A stretch of 64,000 nucleotides of DNA from the NCBI RefSeq assembly GCF_003752585.1, contig NZ_RKHR01000003.1, forward strand, positions 310,001-374,000, given 5' to 3'. Positions 1-9,189 of this stretch are shown in pieces (position 1 is the stretch's first letter; the number at the start of each line of letters is the position of its first letter). Position numbers and translations under genes: made by a program. The stretch comes from Sinobacterium caligoides. Its GTDB lineage: Bacteria > Pseudomonadota > Gammaproteobacteria > Pseudomonadales > Sinobacteriaceae. The notes beneath the pieces were generated by a model. It saw only the letters and a list, made by a program, of their open reading frames with translations. It was not told where the DNA came from and made no database searches.

Positions 1-1203
1 AGGCAATGTATTGCCCTTCTCATCAACGACTTTTAGCGCAGTACCTGGTACAGGCACGCCAATAGTTCCAACCTGGTTACCACCCGGACCACCACAGTTA
101 ACGGTTAAAACCGGCGCGGTTTCTGTCAAGCCATAGCCCTCGTAGACTTCGCACCCAGTCACCTCGTGCCAGCTCTTAGCCGCATCACCGGTCAGTGCCA
201 TGCCGCCAGAAATGGTCGCCTTCAAGTTTGTGAAATCTAACGCCTTAAACGACTCGTCATTACAGAGCGCAACAAACAAAGTGTTTAGGCCGGAAAACAT
301 GGTGAACTTCTGCGCGTTCATTGCCTTAACCACGCTAGGAAGATCACGCGGGTTAGGAATTAGGATGGTGTGGTTACCAGTATGTGAGATCAGTAACGAC
401 ACCGTAAAGGCATAAATATGGTAGAGCGGAAGAGGTAAAACTAACGTCTCCGCTCCCTCCGTAATACCGTACCCCTTAAACATTTCCGTGCATTGTAGTG
501 CGTTAGCAACTAGGTTTGAGTGCAACAACACTGCACCCTTGGCTACACCGGTTGTCCCACCAGTATACTGTAACATTGCAATATCATCAGGTTGAGGCTG
601 ACAGATAACGGGGGCCTTAACGGCGCCAAGCTTCATCGCGTCAAGTAACATGATATGCCCGGGCAAGGCATAGGGTGGCACCATCTTTTTGATATATTTA
701 GCAGCAAAGTTAATCACTGTTCGCTTGATCGGCGGATGAAAATCAGCAAGCTGGGTAACAACCACCTGCTTAATACCTGTTTCAGGTAAAATAGCTTCGA
801 TTTCTGCCGCCATGTTTGCCAGAACGACTACTGCTTTGACCTCGGCATCATTAAACTGATGCACCATCTCACGGTGACTATAAAGAGGGTTGGTATTAAC
901 TACGACCATACCTGCCTGCAAAGCACCAAAAACCACAGCAGGATATTGCAGCAAGTTAGGCAACATCATCGCGACACGATCACCAGGCTGTAGATCGGTG
1001 TGATTCTGCAGGTAACTGGTAAAATGGCCTGCTTTCTCATACAGCTCGGCGAAGTTAATCGTATGACCAAGGCAGGTAAAAGCATCATTACCTGCAAAAC
1101 GAGTACAGGCCGTAGCGAAAACATCCACCAAATTAGCGTACTCACTCATGTCAATCGGCTCAGCAATCGCCATGTGTTCCTTAGTTTTCACATCAGTACT
1201 CAT
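1..1203 (-). CDS. fadD: Long-chain fatty acid-CoA ligase (partial, C-terminus outside window)
   Basis: I translated the minus strand from the ATG at 1203; 401 codons are present and the frame is still open at base 1. The adenylate-forming signature YTGGTTGVAKGA is visible near residues 210-221, followed by the downstream family motif YEGYGLTETAP. Both are typical of AMP-binding fatty acyl-CoA synthetases. The enzyme would activate free long-chain fatty acids to acyl-CoA by way of an acyl-adenylate, feeding beta-oxidation or lipid synthesis on the cytoplasmic face of the inner membrane. FadD proteins are usually about 550-560 residues, so roughly a quarter of the gene, including the C-terminal lid domain, lies outside the window. 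The gene is divergent from a MaoC-type hydratase, which fits a fatty-acid theme. The family call is firm; the exact chain-length preference is inferred. Confidence 0.93.
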   Translation of the reverse strand, partial: MSTDVKTKEHMAIAEPIDMSEYANLVDVFATACTRFAGNDAFTCLGHTINFAELYEKAGHFTSYLQNHTDLQPGDRVAMMLPNLLQYPAVVFGALQAGMVVVNTNPLYSHREMVHQFNDAEVKAVVVLANMAAEIEAILPETGIKQVVVTQLADFHPPIKRTVINFAAKYIKKMVPPYALPGHIMLLDAMKLGAVKAPVICQPQPDDIAMLQYTGGTTGVAKGAVLLHSNLVANALQCTEMFKGYGITEGAETLVLPLPLYHIYAFTVSLLISHTGNHTILIPNPRDLPSVVKAMNAQKFTMFSGLNTLFVALCNDESFKALDFTNLKATISGGMALTGDAAKSWHEVTGCEVYEGYGLTETAPVLTVNCGGPGGNQVGTIGVPVPGTALKVVDEKGNTLP

Positions 1204-1533
1204 TTTTTCTCCCAGTGGCCAAAACGTAACGTCGCCATTATTTTGTTTTTAAATTCTGATATAGGCGAATTGCACGCAATATACGCCCCGATTAAGCCGC
1301 AGGTTATTTAGCAATGAAAGCTACTTCCTGGACAAACCGTCATTGATGTTATCATTGGTAACATGAGATTCACAACTCACCCCCCGCCGCAATACAGTAT
1401 AGCCTCGAGAAATTACTATGCCTGCTCCCTGAAGCAATAGCCCCGTACTCACTATCTGCGGTACACTATAAGCTCTCGGTCACTGTAGAAAGCTATCACA
1501 CACCTTCCCACAACAGAATAGAGAGAGTTTAGC
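1204..1533. other. Divergent intergenic region between fadD and maoC-like gene
   Basis: This 330-base gap separates two divergently transcribed genes and must hold both promoters. I could not pick out a convincing -35/-10 pair or a FadR/PsrA-type palindrome by eye. No ORF here looks coding. Confidence 0.5.
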
Positions 1534-2007
1534 GTGAGCACACTTGAAAACGTCACCTTCGACGAGATCACTATAGGCCAAACAGCCAGCTATGAAAAAA
1601 CCGTTAGCGAGCAAGACATCCAATTGTTTGCCGCCGTTTCTGGTGACGTCAACCCGGTCCATTTGGATGAGGAATTTGCCTCCGCCAGCATGTTCGGCAA
1701 ACGCATTGCTCATGGCATGTTTACAGGAGCCCTCGTATCTGCAGCCCTAGCTCTCCGTCTGCCCGGCCCCGGGTGTATTTATCTTGGGCAGAGCCTCAGC
1801 TTCCGTGCACCTGTTTTCATTGGCGACACCATCACCATCAACTTAGAGGTGACAGCCAAACGTGATGATAAGAAATTTGTCACTTTAAAGTGTGTCGCAA
1901 CAAATCAAAACGGGAAGAAAGTGGCGACAGGCGAGGCAAATGTTATTGCGCCGACAGAAAAACTTACTATCGAAGCGCCAAGCCTACCTACAATCAGCAT
2001 CGCTTAA
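1534..2007 (+). CDS. MaoC-like (R)-specific enoyl-CoA hydratase
   Basis: 157 residues with the hot-dog-fold MaoC pattern. The block SGDVNPVHLDEEFA near residues 36-49 gives the Asp and His (with the Asn between them) of the hydratase 2 active site, followed by the GKRIAHGMFTGALVS helix typical of PhaJ-type proteins. Such enzymes hydrate trans-2-enoyl-CoA to (R)-3-hydroxyacyl-CoA, linking beta-oxidation to polyhydroxyalkanoate or other (R)-hydroxyacyl pathways in the cytosol. The start is GTG at 1534, preceded by the purine-rich GAGAGAG at about 1521. The length is normal for the family. It is divergent from fadD, so a role in acyl-CoA metabolism is reasonable, but no PHA synthase lies in the window. 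The C-terminal 25 residues are low in family similarity. Confidence 0.85.
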   Translation: MSTLENVTFDEITIGQTASYEKTVSEQDIQLFAAVSGDVNPVHLDEEFASASMFGKRIAHGMFTGALVSAALALRLPGPGCIYLGQSLSFRAPVFIGDTITINLEVTAKRDDKKFVTLKCVATNQNGKKVATGEANVIAPTEKLTIEAPSLPTISIA

Positions 2008-2038
2008 CGCTACAGCCCCCTCTCGATGCTTTCTGCTA

Positions 2039-2512
2039 TTATGCGGACTGCTTCGAGGGATCAAGGTAATTCAAAGTAAATAATATTTTCCCCGGTGTCT
2101 GCGTCGACATACCAAACATCAATATATTGACTTTATCGCCATCCTTCATCATGGCCGGTATATTAAATAGATGATTCGCTCCTCGAGCATCACTACGCAT
2201 ATTCATTCTATCTGGACCGTTTGATTGTAAACGCTCATTGATACGAGCAATCAACAATGAGACATGCTTTTTGAAACTTCCGTAGTTCAATTTACCTTGA
2301 TAATCCTCTGCGTACATTCTCAAGTTAATCTTCACCTCCGTCTCATCATCTAAGCGCATGGTGACAAGAGAAGCAGTCCCCCCCTCTAACAACCCTCCAT
2401 AGAGTCTCTTTGAGTCGATCCTCGTCGCCTCTAAAAAAGCCTTGTAAAGAATATTGTTACCAACACTTAGAAGACGCTCCGGTGAGAGCGAATGTTGCAC
2501 AAACTGACTCAT
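2039..2512 (-). CDS. Conserved-looking hypothetical protein, 157 aa
   Basis: I do not recognise the family. The protein is soluble and mixed alpha/beta with no signal peptide, membrane segment or obvious metal motif. It starts MSQFVQHSLSPERLLSVGN and contains a Gly-rich turn (RLYGGLLEGG) followed by strands that look beta-rich (TASLVTMRLDDETEVKINLRM). The coding potential is good: the ORF has ordinary amino-acid composition, fills the space between two genes and has no better overlapping alternative. A run of seven C on the plus strand near 2378-2384 lies inside the gene. The gene converges on the MaoC-like gene with a 31-base gap. Confidence 0.6.
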   Translation of the reverse strand: MSQFVQHSLSPERLLSVGNNILYKAFLEATRIDSKRLYGGLLEGGTASLVTMRLDDETEVKINLRMYAEDYQGKLNYGSFKKHVSLLIARINERLQSNGPDRMNMRSDARGANHLFNIPAMMKDGDKVNILMFGMSTQTPGKILFTLNYLDPSKQSA

Positions 2513-2890
2513 AATTTTATCTCTACTATCATTATTATCATCGTACTGAAAGGTGGTCGCGATTGTACGAAAAGCCTATAACCGTCAGGTTAGCATATTC
2601 TCCCCCGGCTATGGCAACACCTTCATGCACATTAACCCCACGATGTCACAGGCAGGTATCACCGTCATTTCAATGACAGGCACCCGTATGCACAAAAGCA
2701 ACAGAGGGGTGACGAAAAATACAAAAATGGTTATTTTCTGATGCAATTGTTAACGATAGAATGCACAATGAAGTGGAAAAACTAATAATATCGTTCCTGC
2801 GACATCAATCTCAATCAAGGAGATGTGTTAGCAGTAGCATAGATAGTCGATACAGCAACATCGGTTACGGCAACTGCAGCACTCAATAAA
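2513..2890. other. Intergenic region, no convincing gene
   Basis: 378 bases between divergent genes. A 62-codon plus-strand frame at 2553-2741 exists but has no ribosome-binding site and an odd composition, so I treat this as non-coding. It presumably holds the promoters of both flanking genes; I could not assign boxes with confidence. Confidence 0.5.
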
Positions 2891-3997
2891 ATGTTAAAGA
2901 CAAGCATACTAACTCTAACACTCTGTCTTAGTCTTCTCGCTAATAGCCTTAGCAATGCGGACCCGCTACAAGCTGAGAAAGAGTCCATCATTAGCAATCA
3001 ACAACGTATTGCAGAGCTGCGAACTGTCAATAGCGATATAGACAGCAACAGCAACCTACTCAATAGTGACCTAGAGAAGCTCAATGCTCAACTGCCTGCT
3101 GTCCGTGGCAGCTATATAAAGCAGCAAAGCACACTCAAAAAAGTTGAGCAGCAACAGCTCGAGACTCCCAACAGTGCCAGCGAAGGGCTAGTAAAAAATG
3201 CTGGCTTCAAATTCTACCTAGCCGAAAGAAAATATAAGAAGCTCAATAATAGTATCGCTCAGCTTGATCGACAATTAAGTGAGCTGAAGGTTGCAAGAGC
3301 CAGCAATAATAGTCAAATTGCAGCGCTGAACTCAGATATTGTACTCAGTAAAGAGCGCATCATTAAGCTACAAGCCGAAAAAGAGGATCAGCAACAGGCA
3401 GTAATTGCCGCTCGCAAACGGCAACAACAAGAGCGCCTAAAAGCTCAGCAAGCACAAATCGCAGCAGAGAAAGAAATGAAGGCACTCAAACAAAAGCTGC
3501 TTGCTGCTGAAAACAAGGCAAAATCAACTGCCCAACAAGTCTCCCCTCCTGTCGCTCGGCCTGCATTCCCAGACACAACCACACAAGAACAGCTACAGCT
3601 CGCTCACAAGACGGAGGCTATTGAGGCCGCAGAAGAGGTAAGACCGGTCCTCATACTCGATCAAGCAACAGCCAAAGAAGCAGTAGAAGAGCTCGACAAA
3701 CTCGTTGAAAACAGTTCCAACCGCAACAAAAAGATTAACAAGATCTTGCACGTGAAGACCTACCACAATAAGGATCTAATCAAACAAAGCTCACATACCA
3801 TGAAGTATCTTGGCAACGAACAGTACCGAGCAAAAGTAAAAGCTCGCGCAGGTGCCAACAAGTTAATCGTTGGTGGCAATAGCTGGAGTATTGACATGCC
3901 ACGTAACCAACAGCGACAAAGCTTTGATTTTGTTCTCGATTACCGCAACCCAAACAAACCTATCCTCAGCGCTTACAACCATAAGTTTGCCAACTAG
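2891..3997 (+). CDS. Exported coiled-coil protein of unknown function
   Basis: 368 residues. The N-terminus (hydrophobic stretch to about residue 22, then SNADP) is a Sec signal peptide with probable cleavage after Ala23. Residues about 25-215 are rich in Gln, Glu, Lys and Ala with heptad-like spacing and should form long coiled coils; QQ and AE repeats dominate 165-210. A Pro-rich linker follows (SPPVARPAFP), then a second helical part. The last ~95 residues look beta-rich and may be a small globular domain. The architecture resembles periplasmic scaffold or envelope-associated proteins such as EnvC/TolA-like coiled coils, but I see no LytM or TonB-C signature, so no function is assigned. 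It sits alone between divergent and downstream genes. Confidence 0.7.
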   Translation: MLKTSILTLTLCLSLLANSLSNADPLQAEKESIISNQQRIAELRTVNSDIDSNSNLLNSDLEKLNAQLPAVRGSYIKQQSTLKKVEQQQLETPNSASEGLVKNAGFKFYLAERKYKKLNNSIAQLDRQLSELKVARASNNSQIAALNSDIVLSKERIIKLQAEKEDQQQAVIAARKRQQQERLKAQQAQIAAEKEMKALKQKLLAAENKAKSTAQQVSPPVARPAFPDTTTQEQLQLAHKTEAIEAAEEVRPVLILDQATAKEAVEELDKLVENSSNRNKKINKILHVKTYHNKDLIKQSSHTMKYLGNEQYRAKVKARAGANKLIVGGNSWSIDMPRNQQRQSFDFVLDYRNPNKPILSAYNHKFAN

Positions 3998-4104
3998 ATC
4001 GCCAGCACAGCCACTGAGGTAGCTGTGCTGACGCACTTCTGTTCTAGAGATAAGCTGTTACACTCTGTCCATTAAGCCCTATGCTCACTGGTAAGTAACA
4101 CACT

Positions 4105-6159
4105 ATGTCTTCTACGCCCTCCTCAAACAACATCACCCCGGCCGACGTGCGCTTCAGCGACGATAATACTCCCGCATCCATTGAATTTGATGATTTCTAC
4201 TTTTCAACGGACGGCGGCTTAGCAGAGAGTCAGTACACTTTTATTGAGGGTAATAATTTAATCGACCGTTGGCGCGCCCTACCCGCAGATGAGTGCGGCA
4301 ACTTTGTCATTGCCGAGACAGGCTTCGGTAGCGGGCTCAACTTTCTACTGGCCACAACACTCTGGCAACAATACGCCCCCACGTCATGGCAGCTACATTA
4401 TATCAGCACCGAAAAACACCCGCTGAAAGCCGCAGATATTCGCCAATCACTAACCCGCTGGCCCCAACTTGCCAGTGCATTGGATGAGCTGCTCGCCGGC
4501 TACCCCCCACTGGTTGCTGGTGTACACACAATCAATCTGCGAGGCCTACGCAGTCAACTTCACTTGGGGCTCGGCGATAGTAGCGAGGTTTTAGCTGGCT
4601 TCTCAGATACCGACTTCGCTACGTGCATCGGCACTAACCGCCGCGGCGTAGACGCCTGGTTCCTCGATGGCTTCTCTCCGGCCAAGAACCCCGACATGTG
4701 GTCTGCAGCACTCTTTCGCGCCATCCGCCAACTCAGCGATACGGGCACAACACTGGCAACATTCACCGCCGCAGGCAATGTTCGCCGCCAGCTCGAAAGC
4801 TATGGTTTTAACATCACTAAACGTAAAGGCTTCGGCGTTAAGCGTGAGATGATCACAGCCAACGTAAACGCCCCTTTATGCTGCTGGCCCGCCGAGAAAC
4901 CAAAGGCCCGAGCCCCTTGGTACTTGCAGGATAAACAACCGAAAGTCGCTAACGTTACTGTTATTGGTGCCGGTATTGCTGGCATGCAGACAGCTTATGC
5001 ACTCGCTCGACGTGGACTGCAGGTCACCGTGCTTGAGGCTGAGGAAGAGATTGCCAGCAAGGCTTCCGGAAATCCACAGGGGATATTATATACCCGACTA
5101 TCTGCCGGACAGGGGGAGCTAAGCCAGTTTGCTATGCTGAGCTACATCTACGCCATCAACCACTACCGAGAACTCTTTGATAACGGCACCTTAGTCGATG
5201 GCACCGATGGTCAGCTCTGCGGTACTCTGCAACTTAGCTTTAATGAACGCGAAGCTGACTTTGCCACTAAGCTCGCCAAACACTTTGCCGGTAAAGAGGA
5301 CCTCGTCCAGTTCCTAAATGCAGAGCAGGCCAGCAGTAGAGCCGGCATTAGCATCAACCACAGCGGCTTATTCTTCCCCGGTTCTGGCTGGTTACAACCT
5401 AAAGCCGCTTGTAAAGCACTCTCTCTACACCCTAATATCACTGTGATGCGGGGCATTACTGTTGAGCGCATTATTGAAAGCGGTGCTCATTGGCAGCTAG
5501 AGTGTAACGATAGCGTGAGAGAGGCTGAGGCTGTCGTCATTGCCACCGCCGAGCACCTCAGTCAGTTTGAGCAAACTCAACACATTCCAATCAAACCAAT
5601 TCGCGGCCAAATCACCAAATTTAGCAGCAGTAAGTACAGTGAACAGCTCCACTGTGTGATCTGCCATGAGGGCTATATCACGCCATCGCTGCATTCAACT
5701 CACACAATCGGCGCCAGCTTCAATCAGGGTGACTTCAGCAGCGAATTAACGGCTCGTGACCACGATAGTAATTTCGCAAAACTGGGTTCAGCAGTCCCCT
5801 CGATCGTCCGCGATATTGATCAGCACAACATCAGTGGCCGCGTCGGCTTTCGCTGCACGACCCCTGACTACTTACCAATCACCGGCCGCGTTGCCAATCA
5901 TCAGCAAACCATCAAGCAGCTGCAGCCACTGGCCAAAAACGCCAAAACGCGCCTTGCCATTACCGCTGACTACTACCCAAACCTCTACATTAATGTCGGC
6001 CACGGTTCGCGTGGCCTTACTTCGACACCATTATGTGGAGAGGTGATTGCAAGTCACATTTGCCACAGCCCCTCCCCGCTGAGCTGGACGCTTAACCGGG
6101 CGCTCAATCCTGCCCGCTTTATCACTCGAGCGATCATGCGAAAGGAAGTAAGTTACTAA
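4105..6159 (+). CDS. mnmC: Bifunctional tRNA 5-methylaminomethyl-2-thiouridine biosynthesis protein MnmC
   Basis: 684 residues, the usual size for the fused enzyme. The N-terminal half is the SAM-dependent methyltransferase (DUF752), with the glycine-rich motif ETGFGSGLNFLLA near residue 72 and the conserved WFLDGFSPAKNPDMW block. The C-terminal half is a DAO-type FAD oxidoreductase with the dinucleotide-binding motif VIGAGIAGMQTAYALA near residue 290 and SKASGNPQGILYTRLS after it. The oxidoreductase turns cmnm5s2U34 into nm5s2U34 and the methyltransferase then makes mnm5s2U34 in the wobble position of tRNAs for Lys, Glu and Gln. The window also encodes three tRNA-Glu(UUC) genes, which are substrates. 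A glutaminyl cyclase gene follows 15 bases downstream and may be co-transcribed. Confidence 0.97.
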   Translation: MSSTPSSNNITPADVRFSDDNTPASIEFDDFYFSTDGGLAESQYTFIEGNNLIDRWRALPADECGNFVIAETGFGSGLNFLLATTLWQQYAPTSWQLHYISTEKHPLKAADIRQSLTRWPQLASALDELLAGYPPLVAGVHTINLRGLRSQLHLGLGDSSEVLAGFSDTDFATCIGTNRRGVDAWFLDGFSPAKNPDMWSAALFRAIRQLSDTGTTLATFTAAGNVRRQLESYGFNITKRKGFGVKREMITANVNAPLCCWPAEKPKARAPWYLQDKQPKVANVTVIGAGIAGMQTAYALARRGLQVTVLEAEEEIASKASGNPQGILYTRLSAGQGELSQFAMLSYIYAINHYRELFDNGTLVDGTDGQLCGTLQLSFNEREADFATKLAKHFAGKEDLVQFLNAEQASSRAGISINHSGLFFPGSGWLQPKAACKALSLHPNITVMRGITVERIIESGAHWQLECNDSVREAEAVVIATAEHLSQFEQTQHIPIKPIRGQITKFSSSKYSEQLHCVICHEGYITPSLHSTHTIGASFNQGDFSSELTARDHDSNFAKLGSAVPSIVRDIDQHNISGRVGFRCTTPDYLPITGRVANHQQTIKQLQPLAKNAKTRLAITADYYPNLYINVGHGSRGLTSTPLCGEVIASHICHSPSPLSWTLNRALNPARFITRAIMRKEVSY

Positions 6160-6174
6160 AGACCGAGCCCATCA

Positions 6175-6993
6175 ATGCCACCCCCTCACACAATCAAACC
6201 GCTACTGTTATTAATGCTTACCACCTTGTTGCCGGCCCGCGCCGGTGCAGCTCCAGAATGGCAACAAACGGTCAGCGGTGAAAAAACCACCCTAACGGCC
6301 CTGGCAAGGGTCAACAAAGACCCTAAACTCTTTACTCAAGGTCTTGTAATCGACAGTGGCTGGCTCTACGAGAGCAGCGGTGGCTATGGGCGATCAAAGG
6401 TCTGCAAAACCCCCCTTCCTCTCGCTTCACTCGACAAACGCCAAAGCTATTGCCAGAACCTTAATGCTAGCCTATTCGCCGAAGGTATTACCCTTTATCG
6501 GCAGCACCTGTTTCGCCTCAGCTGGCGAAGCGGTGAGTTAGCCGTCTACAACAGCCGTAACTTATCCATTATAAAAACAATCCCCTATCGCGGTCAGGGC
6601 TGGGGGCTCACGCACAACAATCAACATTTCATCATGTCTGATGGCAGCTACCGTCTCTACTTTAGAAATCTAGACAGCTTCGCGCTCGAAGGTCATGTCG
6701 ATGTAACATGGCAAGGAAGGAAGATAAAAAATCTCAACGAATTACAATGGATAGAAGGGCAGATCTGGGCTAATCAGTGGCACAGTAATCTTATTTACAT
6801 TATCGAGCCCAAAAGCGGTGTCGTACTCGAAACTCTCGACTTCAGCCACCTCGCCCCTCAGCTTCAACACAGAGACCCTGATGCGGTGCTCAACGGTATT
6901 GCCTACGACAATGCCAGCCGGCAACTAGTGATCACAGGTAAGCGCTGGCCCTATTATTTTCGCTTTCAACTCAACAGAAGAGCTTCCCAATAA
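6175..6993 (+). CDS. Glutaminyl-peptide cyclotransferase (plant/bacterial QC type), exported
   Basis: 272 residues. A hydrophobic signal segment (about residues 8-25, ending ARAGAA) targets it to the periplasm. The mature part carries the family hallmark DPKLFTQGLVIDSGWLYESS followed by GGYGRSKV near residues 41-67, and later NELQWIEGQIWANQW and DPDAVLNGIAYD, all typical of the five-bladed propeller QC family (PF05096), which is unrelated to the animal zinc QC. The enzyme converts N-terminal Gln of proteins or peptides to pyroglutamate. It begins 15 bases after mnmC and is probably translated from the same message. The 3' end faces a convergent diguanylate cyclase gene with only 3 bases between them. 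Confidence 0.9.
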   Translation: MPPPHTIKPLLLLMLTTLLPARAGAAPEWQQTVSGEKTTLTALARVNKDPKLFTQGLVIDSGWLYESSGGYGRSKVCKTPLPLASLDKRQSYCQNLNASLFAEGITLYRQHLFRLSWRSGELAVYNSRNLSIIKTIPYRGQGWGLTHNNQHFIMSDGSYRLYFRNLDSFALEGHVDVTWQGRKIKNLNELQWIEGQIWANQWHSNLIYIIEPKSGVVLETLDFSHLAPQLQHRDPDAVLNGIAYDNASRQLVITGKRWPYYFRFQLNRRASQ

Positions 6994-6996
6994 AAT

Positions 6997-8127
6997 TTAA
7001 GGCTCTACTGCTAGCGGGTGCTCGAGCTTAACAGCGTTGCAAACCTTGTTGCGGCCGCCATGCTTAGCCTCATATAACGCATTATCGGCACAGTGAACCA
7101 ACCACTGCCCTGTTCGGTGCGCACCAATATCACTGTAACCCTGGCCGCCTTCCCAAGTCGCCACTCCCACAGACACCGTTACCTTAAAAGGTCGAGTACC
7201 AGAAAGCCTTATCTCATGATCCTGAACGGAAATACGCACGCTCTCTGCAAGCTCCAGCGCTTGCTCATTTGCGTAGCCAGCCAACAGCACGGCAAACTCC
7301 TCTCCACCATAACGTGCCAAACGACTGCTACCTGTGAGCTGGCTGCTAATGACTGCAACAACTTGCTGTAGGGCACAATCACCGACAAGATGGCCATGCA
7401 AGTCATTCACACGTTTAAAGTGGTCGATATCGATAAACAGGCAAGATAACGATGCCTTGCATCGCTCCGCCCGCATCACCTGCTGTAGCAAATCTATCTC
7501 AAACCCACGCCTATTTCTCACATTAGTTAACGCGTCAACAACACTAAGATGAGTTAGGTATTGCTGGCTTATGCAGTTTTCCAGCGATACTGCAATCACT
7601 GCACAAAGGTGCTCAAGTAATTGCTCTGTACCTCGGTTAGAAGACCAGCCAGTACGCTCTAAGCCATACTGCAGGCTACCTAACAACTTCCCTCGCCGAA
7701 TCAGTGGCATCATCAGTACTTTCAAGCAAGGGTCGGCGTCATTATTTAAGCTGTCGGCCGCAGCCACAACCTTAGGAGTAAGGGCGCAGCCATAGACTAC
7801 TGTGAAGTCTTCTTCTGAACGATGCAGATATACCCCGGGTATATCACCCACCTCGCCATCTGCTACCAATAAGCCAAGCCCTGCATCATCTTCATCTAAT
7901 AAGTGCAGACTCGCACTGCTAAGGCCAAAACCAACCTGTACATCGGTTAGCAATAATTCGGCTATTTCTCTCACGGTACGGCATGCTAGTAACTCCAACT
8001 CGATATGGTGATAGCTATCAAAAATCCGATAGTATTCTTCATCGATACTCATCAAGTCGACAAGCATGGCATTCGTCAACGAAAGGCTTTTTGCTGTTAC
8101 TTGTAACGTGTTTTTGTACGACGTCAT
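6997..8127 (-). CDS. Diguanylate cyclase with N-terminal GAF/DUF484-like sensor domain
   Basis: 376 residues, no membrane segment, so cytosolic. Residues about 20-185 form a GAF/DUF484-like sensory domain preceded by a short helix. Residues about 195-365 are a GGDEF domain with the signature ARYGGEEFAVLL and the DHFKRVNDLHGHLVGD metal/substrate loop, so it should make c-di-GMP from two GTP. The position normally taken by the inhibitory RxxD I-site, just upstream of the signature, reads TGSS, so product feedback inhibition is probably absent. The ATG at 8127 is the natural start. It converges on the glutaminyl cyclase gene and appears monocistronic. Confidence 0.9.
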   Translation of the reverse strand: MTSYKNTLQVTAKSLSLTNAMLVDLMSIDEEYYRIFDSYHHIELELLACRTVREIAELLLTDVQVGFGLSSASLHLLDEDDAGLGLLVADGEVGDIPGVYLHRSEEDFTVVYGCALTPKVVAAADSLNNDADPCLKVLMMPLIRRGKLLGSLQYGLERTGWSSNRGTEQLLEHLCAVIAVSLENCISQQYLTHLSVVDALTNVRNRRGFEIDLLQQVMRAERCKASLSCLFIDIDHFKRVNDLHGHLVGDCALQQVVAVISSQLTGSSRLARYGGEEFAVLLAGYANEQALELAESVRISVQDHEIRLSGTRPFKVTVSVGVATWEGGQGYSDIGAHRTGQWLVHCADNALYEAKHGGRNKVCNAVKLEHPLAVEP

Positions 8128-8335
8128 GAAATCGCTACTTTATATAATTATTTATCTGACCGATAAACAGCCAAGCTAGTCTAAGCTGAGTAGTCGAAAG
8201 CGGAGGAAATCCAATAGATCTTATTTATTAGCATCGGTTAAGTATAATAGCTTTTTTAAAGACGGCTCCCCCATATCGCCGCTGTTAAAAACATTTAGAA
8301 ATTAACATGATTTTATTAGACGACCTAGGTTCTAT

Positions 8336-8968
8336 ATGAGCAAAACGCCGCAAAAAGACACCAGAGCACACTGCGAAAGATGCCTCCGCCCAGCCTCGGT
8401 TTGCTTATGTCACCTCATTTGTAAAATCAACAACGACATCAAAGTCACTATTTACCGCCATCCGAGCGAGACAAATAAGGCCGTAGGTACTGCTTCATTA
8501 GCTCACCTGTGCCTTGAAAACAGTAGCATCATTGACACCGAAGTCGTCAAACAAGTAACACATGCGCAAGAGACATTACAAGTTCTCGTCTTCCCTCCCC
8601 TAGAAGCAGAAGCTACAAGTTCGATCGTACTGAACACTTCAGCATTGGCCGCACTGCTAAACGACCGACCAATAGAGCTTATTTTTCTAGACGGCACATG
8701 GAAGAAAGCCCGAAAGATGTATTACTTATCACCAGACCTTCACCAGCTACCAAAACTTAATCTAGATCTATCAGGCATAACGGCACACTACACCATCAGA
8801 AAGGCAGAGAAGAGTGGACAGCTATCAACACTTGAAGCGATAGCTGCAGCACTATCACAATGCGAGCAGAATACGGAAAAGTACCTGCCATTGTTGACAC
8901 TACAGCAGGGAATGGTCGACCAACAACTAGCAGCCATGGATAAAAAGGTTCGACTACGCTACGAATAG
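8336..8968 (+). CDS. tapT: tRNA-uridine aminocarboxypropyltransferase (DTW domain)
   Basis: 210 residues. An N-terminal zinc-type Cys cluster (HCERCLRPASVCLCHL, Cys at 13, 16, 23 and 25) precedes the DTW domain. The name-giving motif appears as FLDGTWKKARKM (DGTW in place of DDTW), and the C-terminal signature YTIRKAEKSGQLSTLEAIAA is present. E. coli TapT (YfiP) transfers the 3-amino-3-carboxypropyl group of SAM to U47 of tRNAs to make acp3U, and this length matches. The ATG at 8336 follows a 208-base gap in which I saw no clear regulatory site. Confidence 0.88.
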   Translation: MSKTPQKDTRAHCERCLRPASVCLCHLICKINNDIKVTIYRHPSETNKAVGTASLAHLCLENSSIIDTEVVKQVTHAQETLQVLVFPPLEAEATSSIVLNTSALAALLNDRPIELIFLDGTWKKARKMYYLSPDLHQLPKLNLDLSGITAHYTIRKAEKSGQLSTLEAIAAALSQCEQNTEKYLPLLTLQQGMVDQQLAAMDKKVRLRYE

Positions 8969-9189
8969 GTACGATGTTTAACGCCTCCATACTCCGGCTC
9001 CCCTTTACACTCGCATACTGCTAGAATGAAGCCTTTAATCTAGCAGCAATGGTAAATGCTTATTAACACTCCCCTCCAGAGCGGCGACTATATTTCGCTT
9101 TACCCTGCTCGGTGGTGGCCAGAGCCCTACACCCTTGGCTCGCGTCTCTTTGCCTGCGCTTTTATAGAATATTAAGGAACCTAACACTG

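Noticed and set aside
2553-2741. 62-codon plus-strand ORF in the gap before the coiled-coil gene
   Set aside because: No Shine-Dalgarno sequence and an atypical composition; looks like chance open frame.
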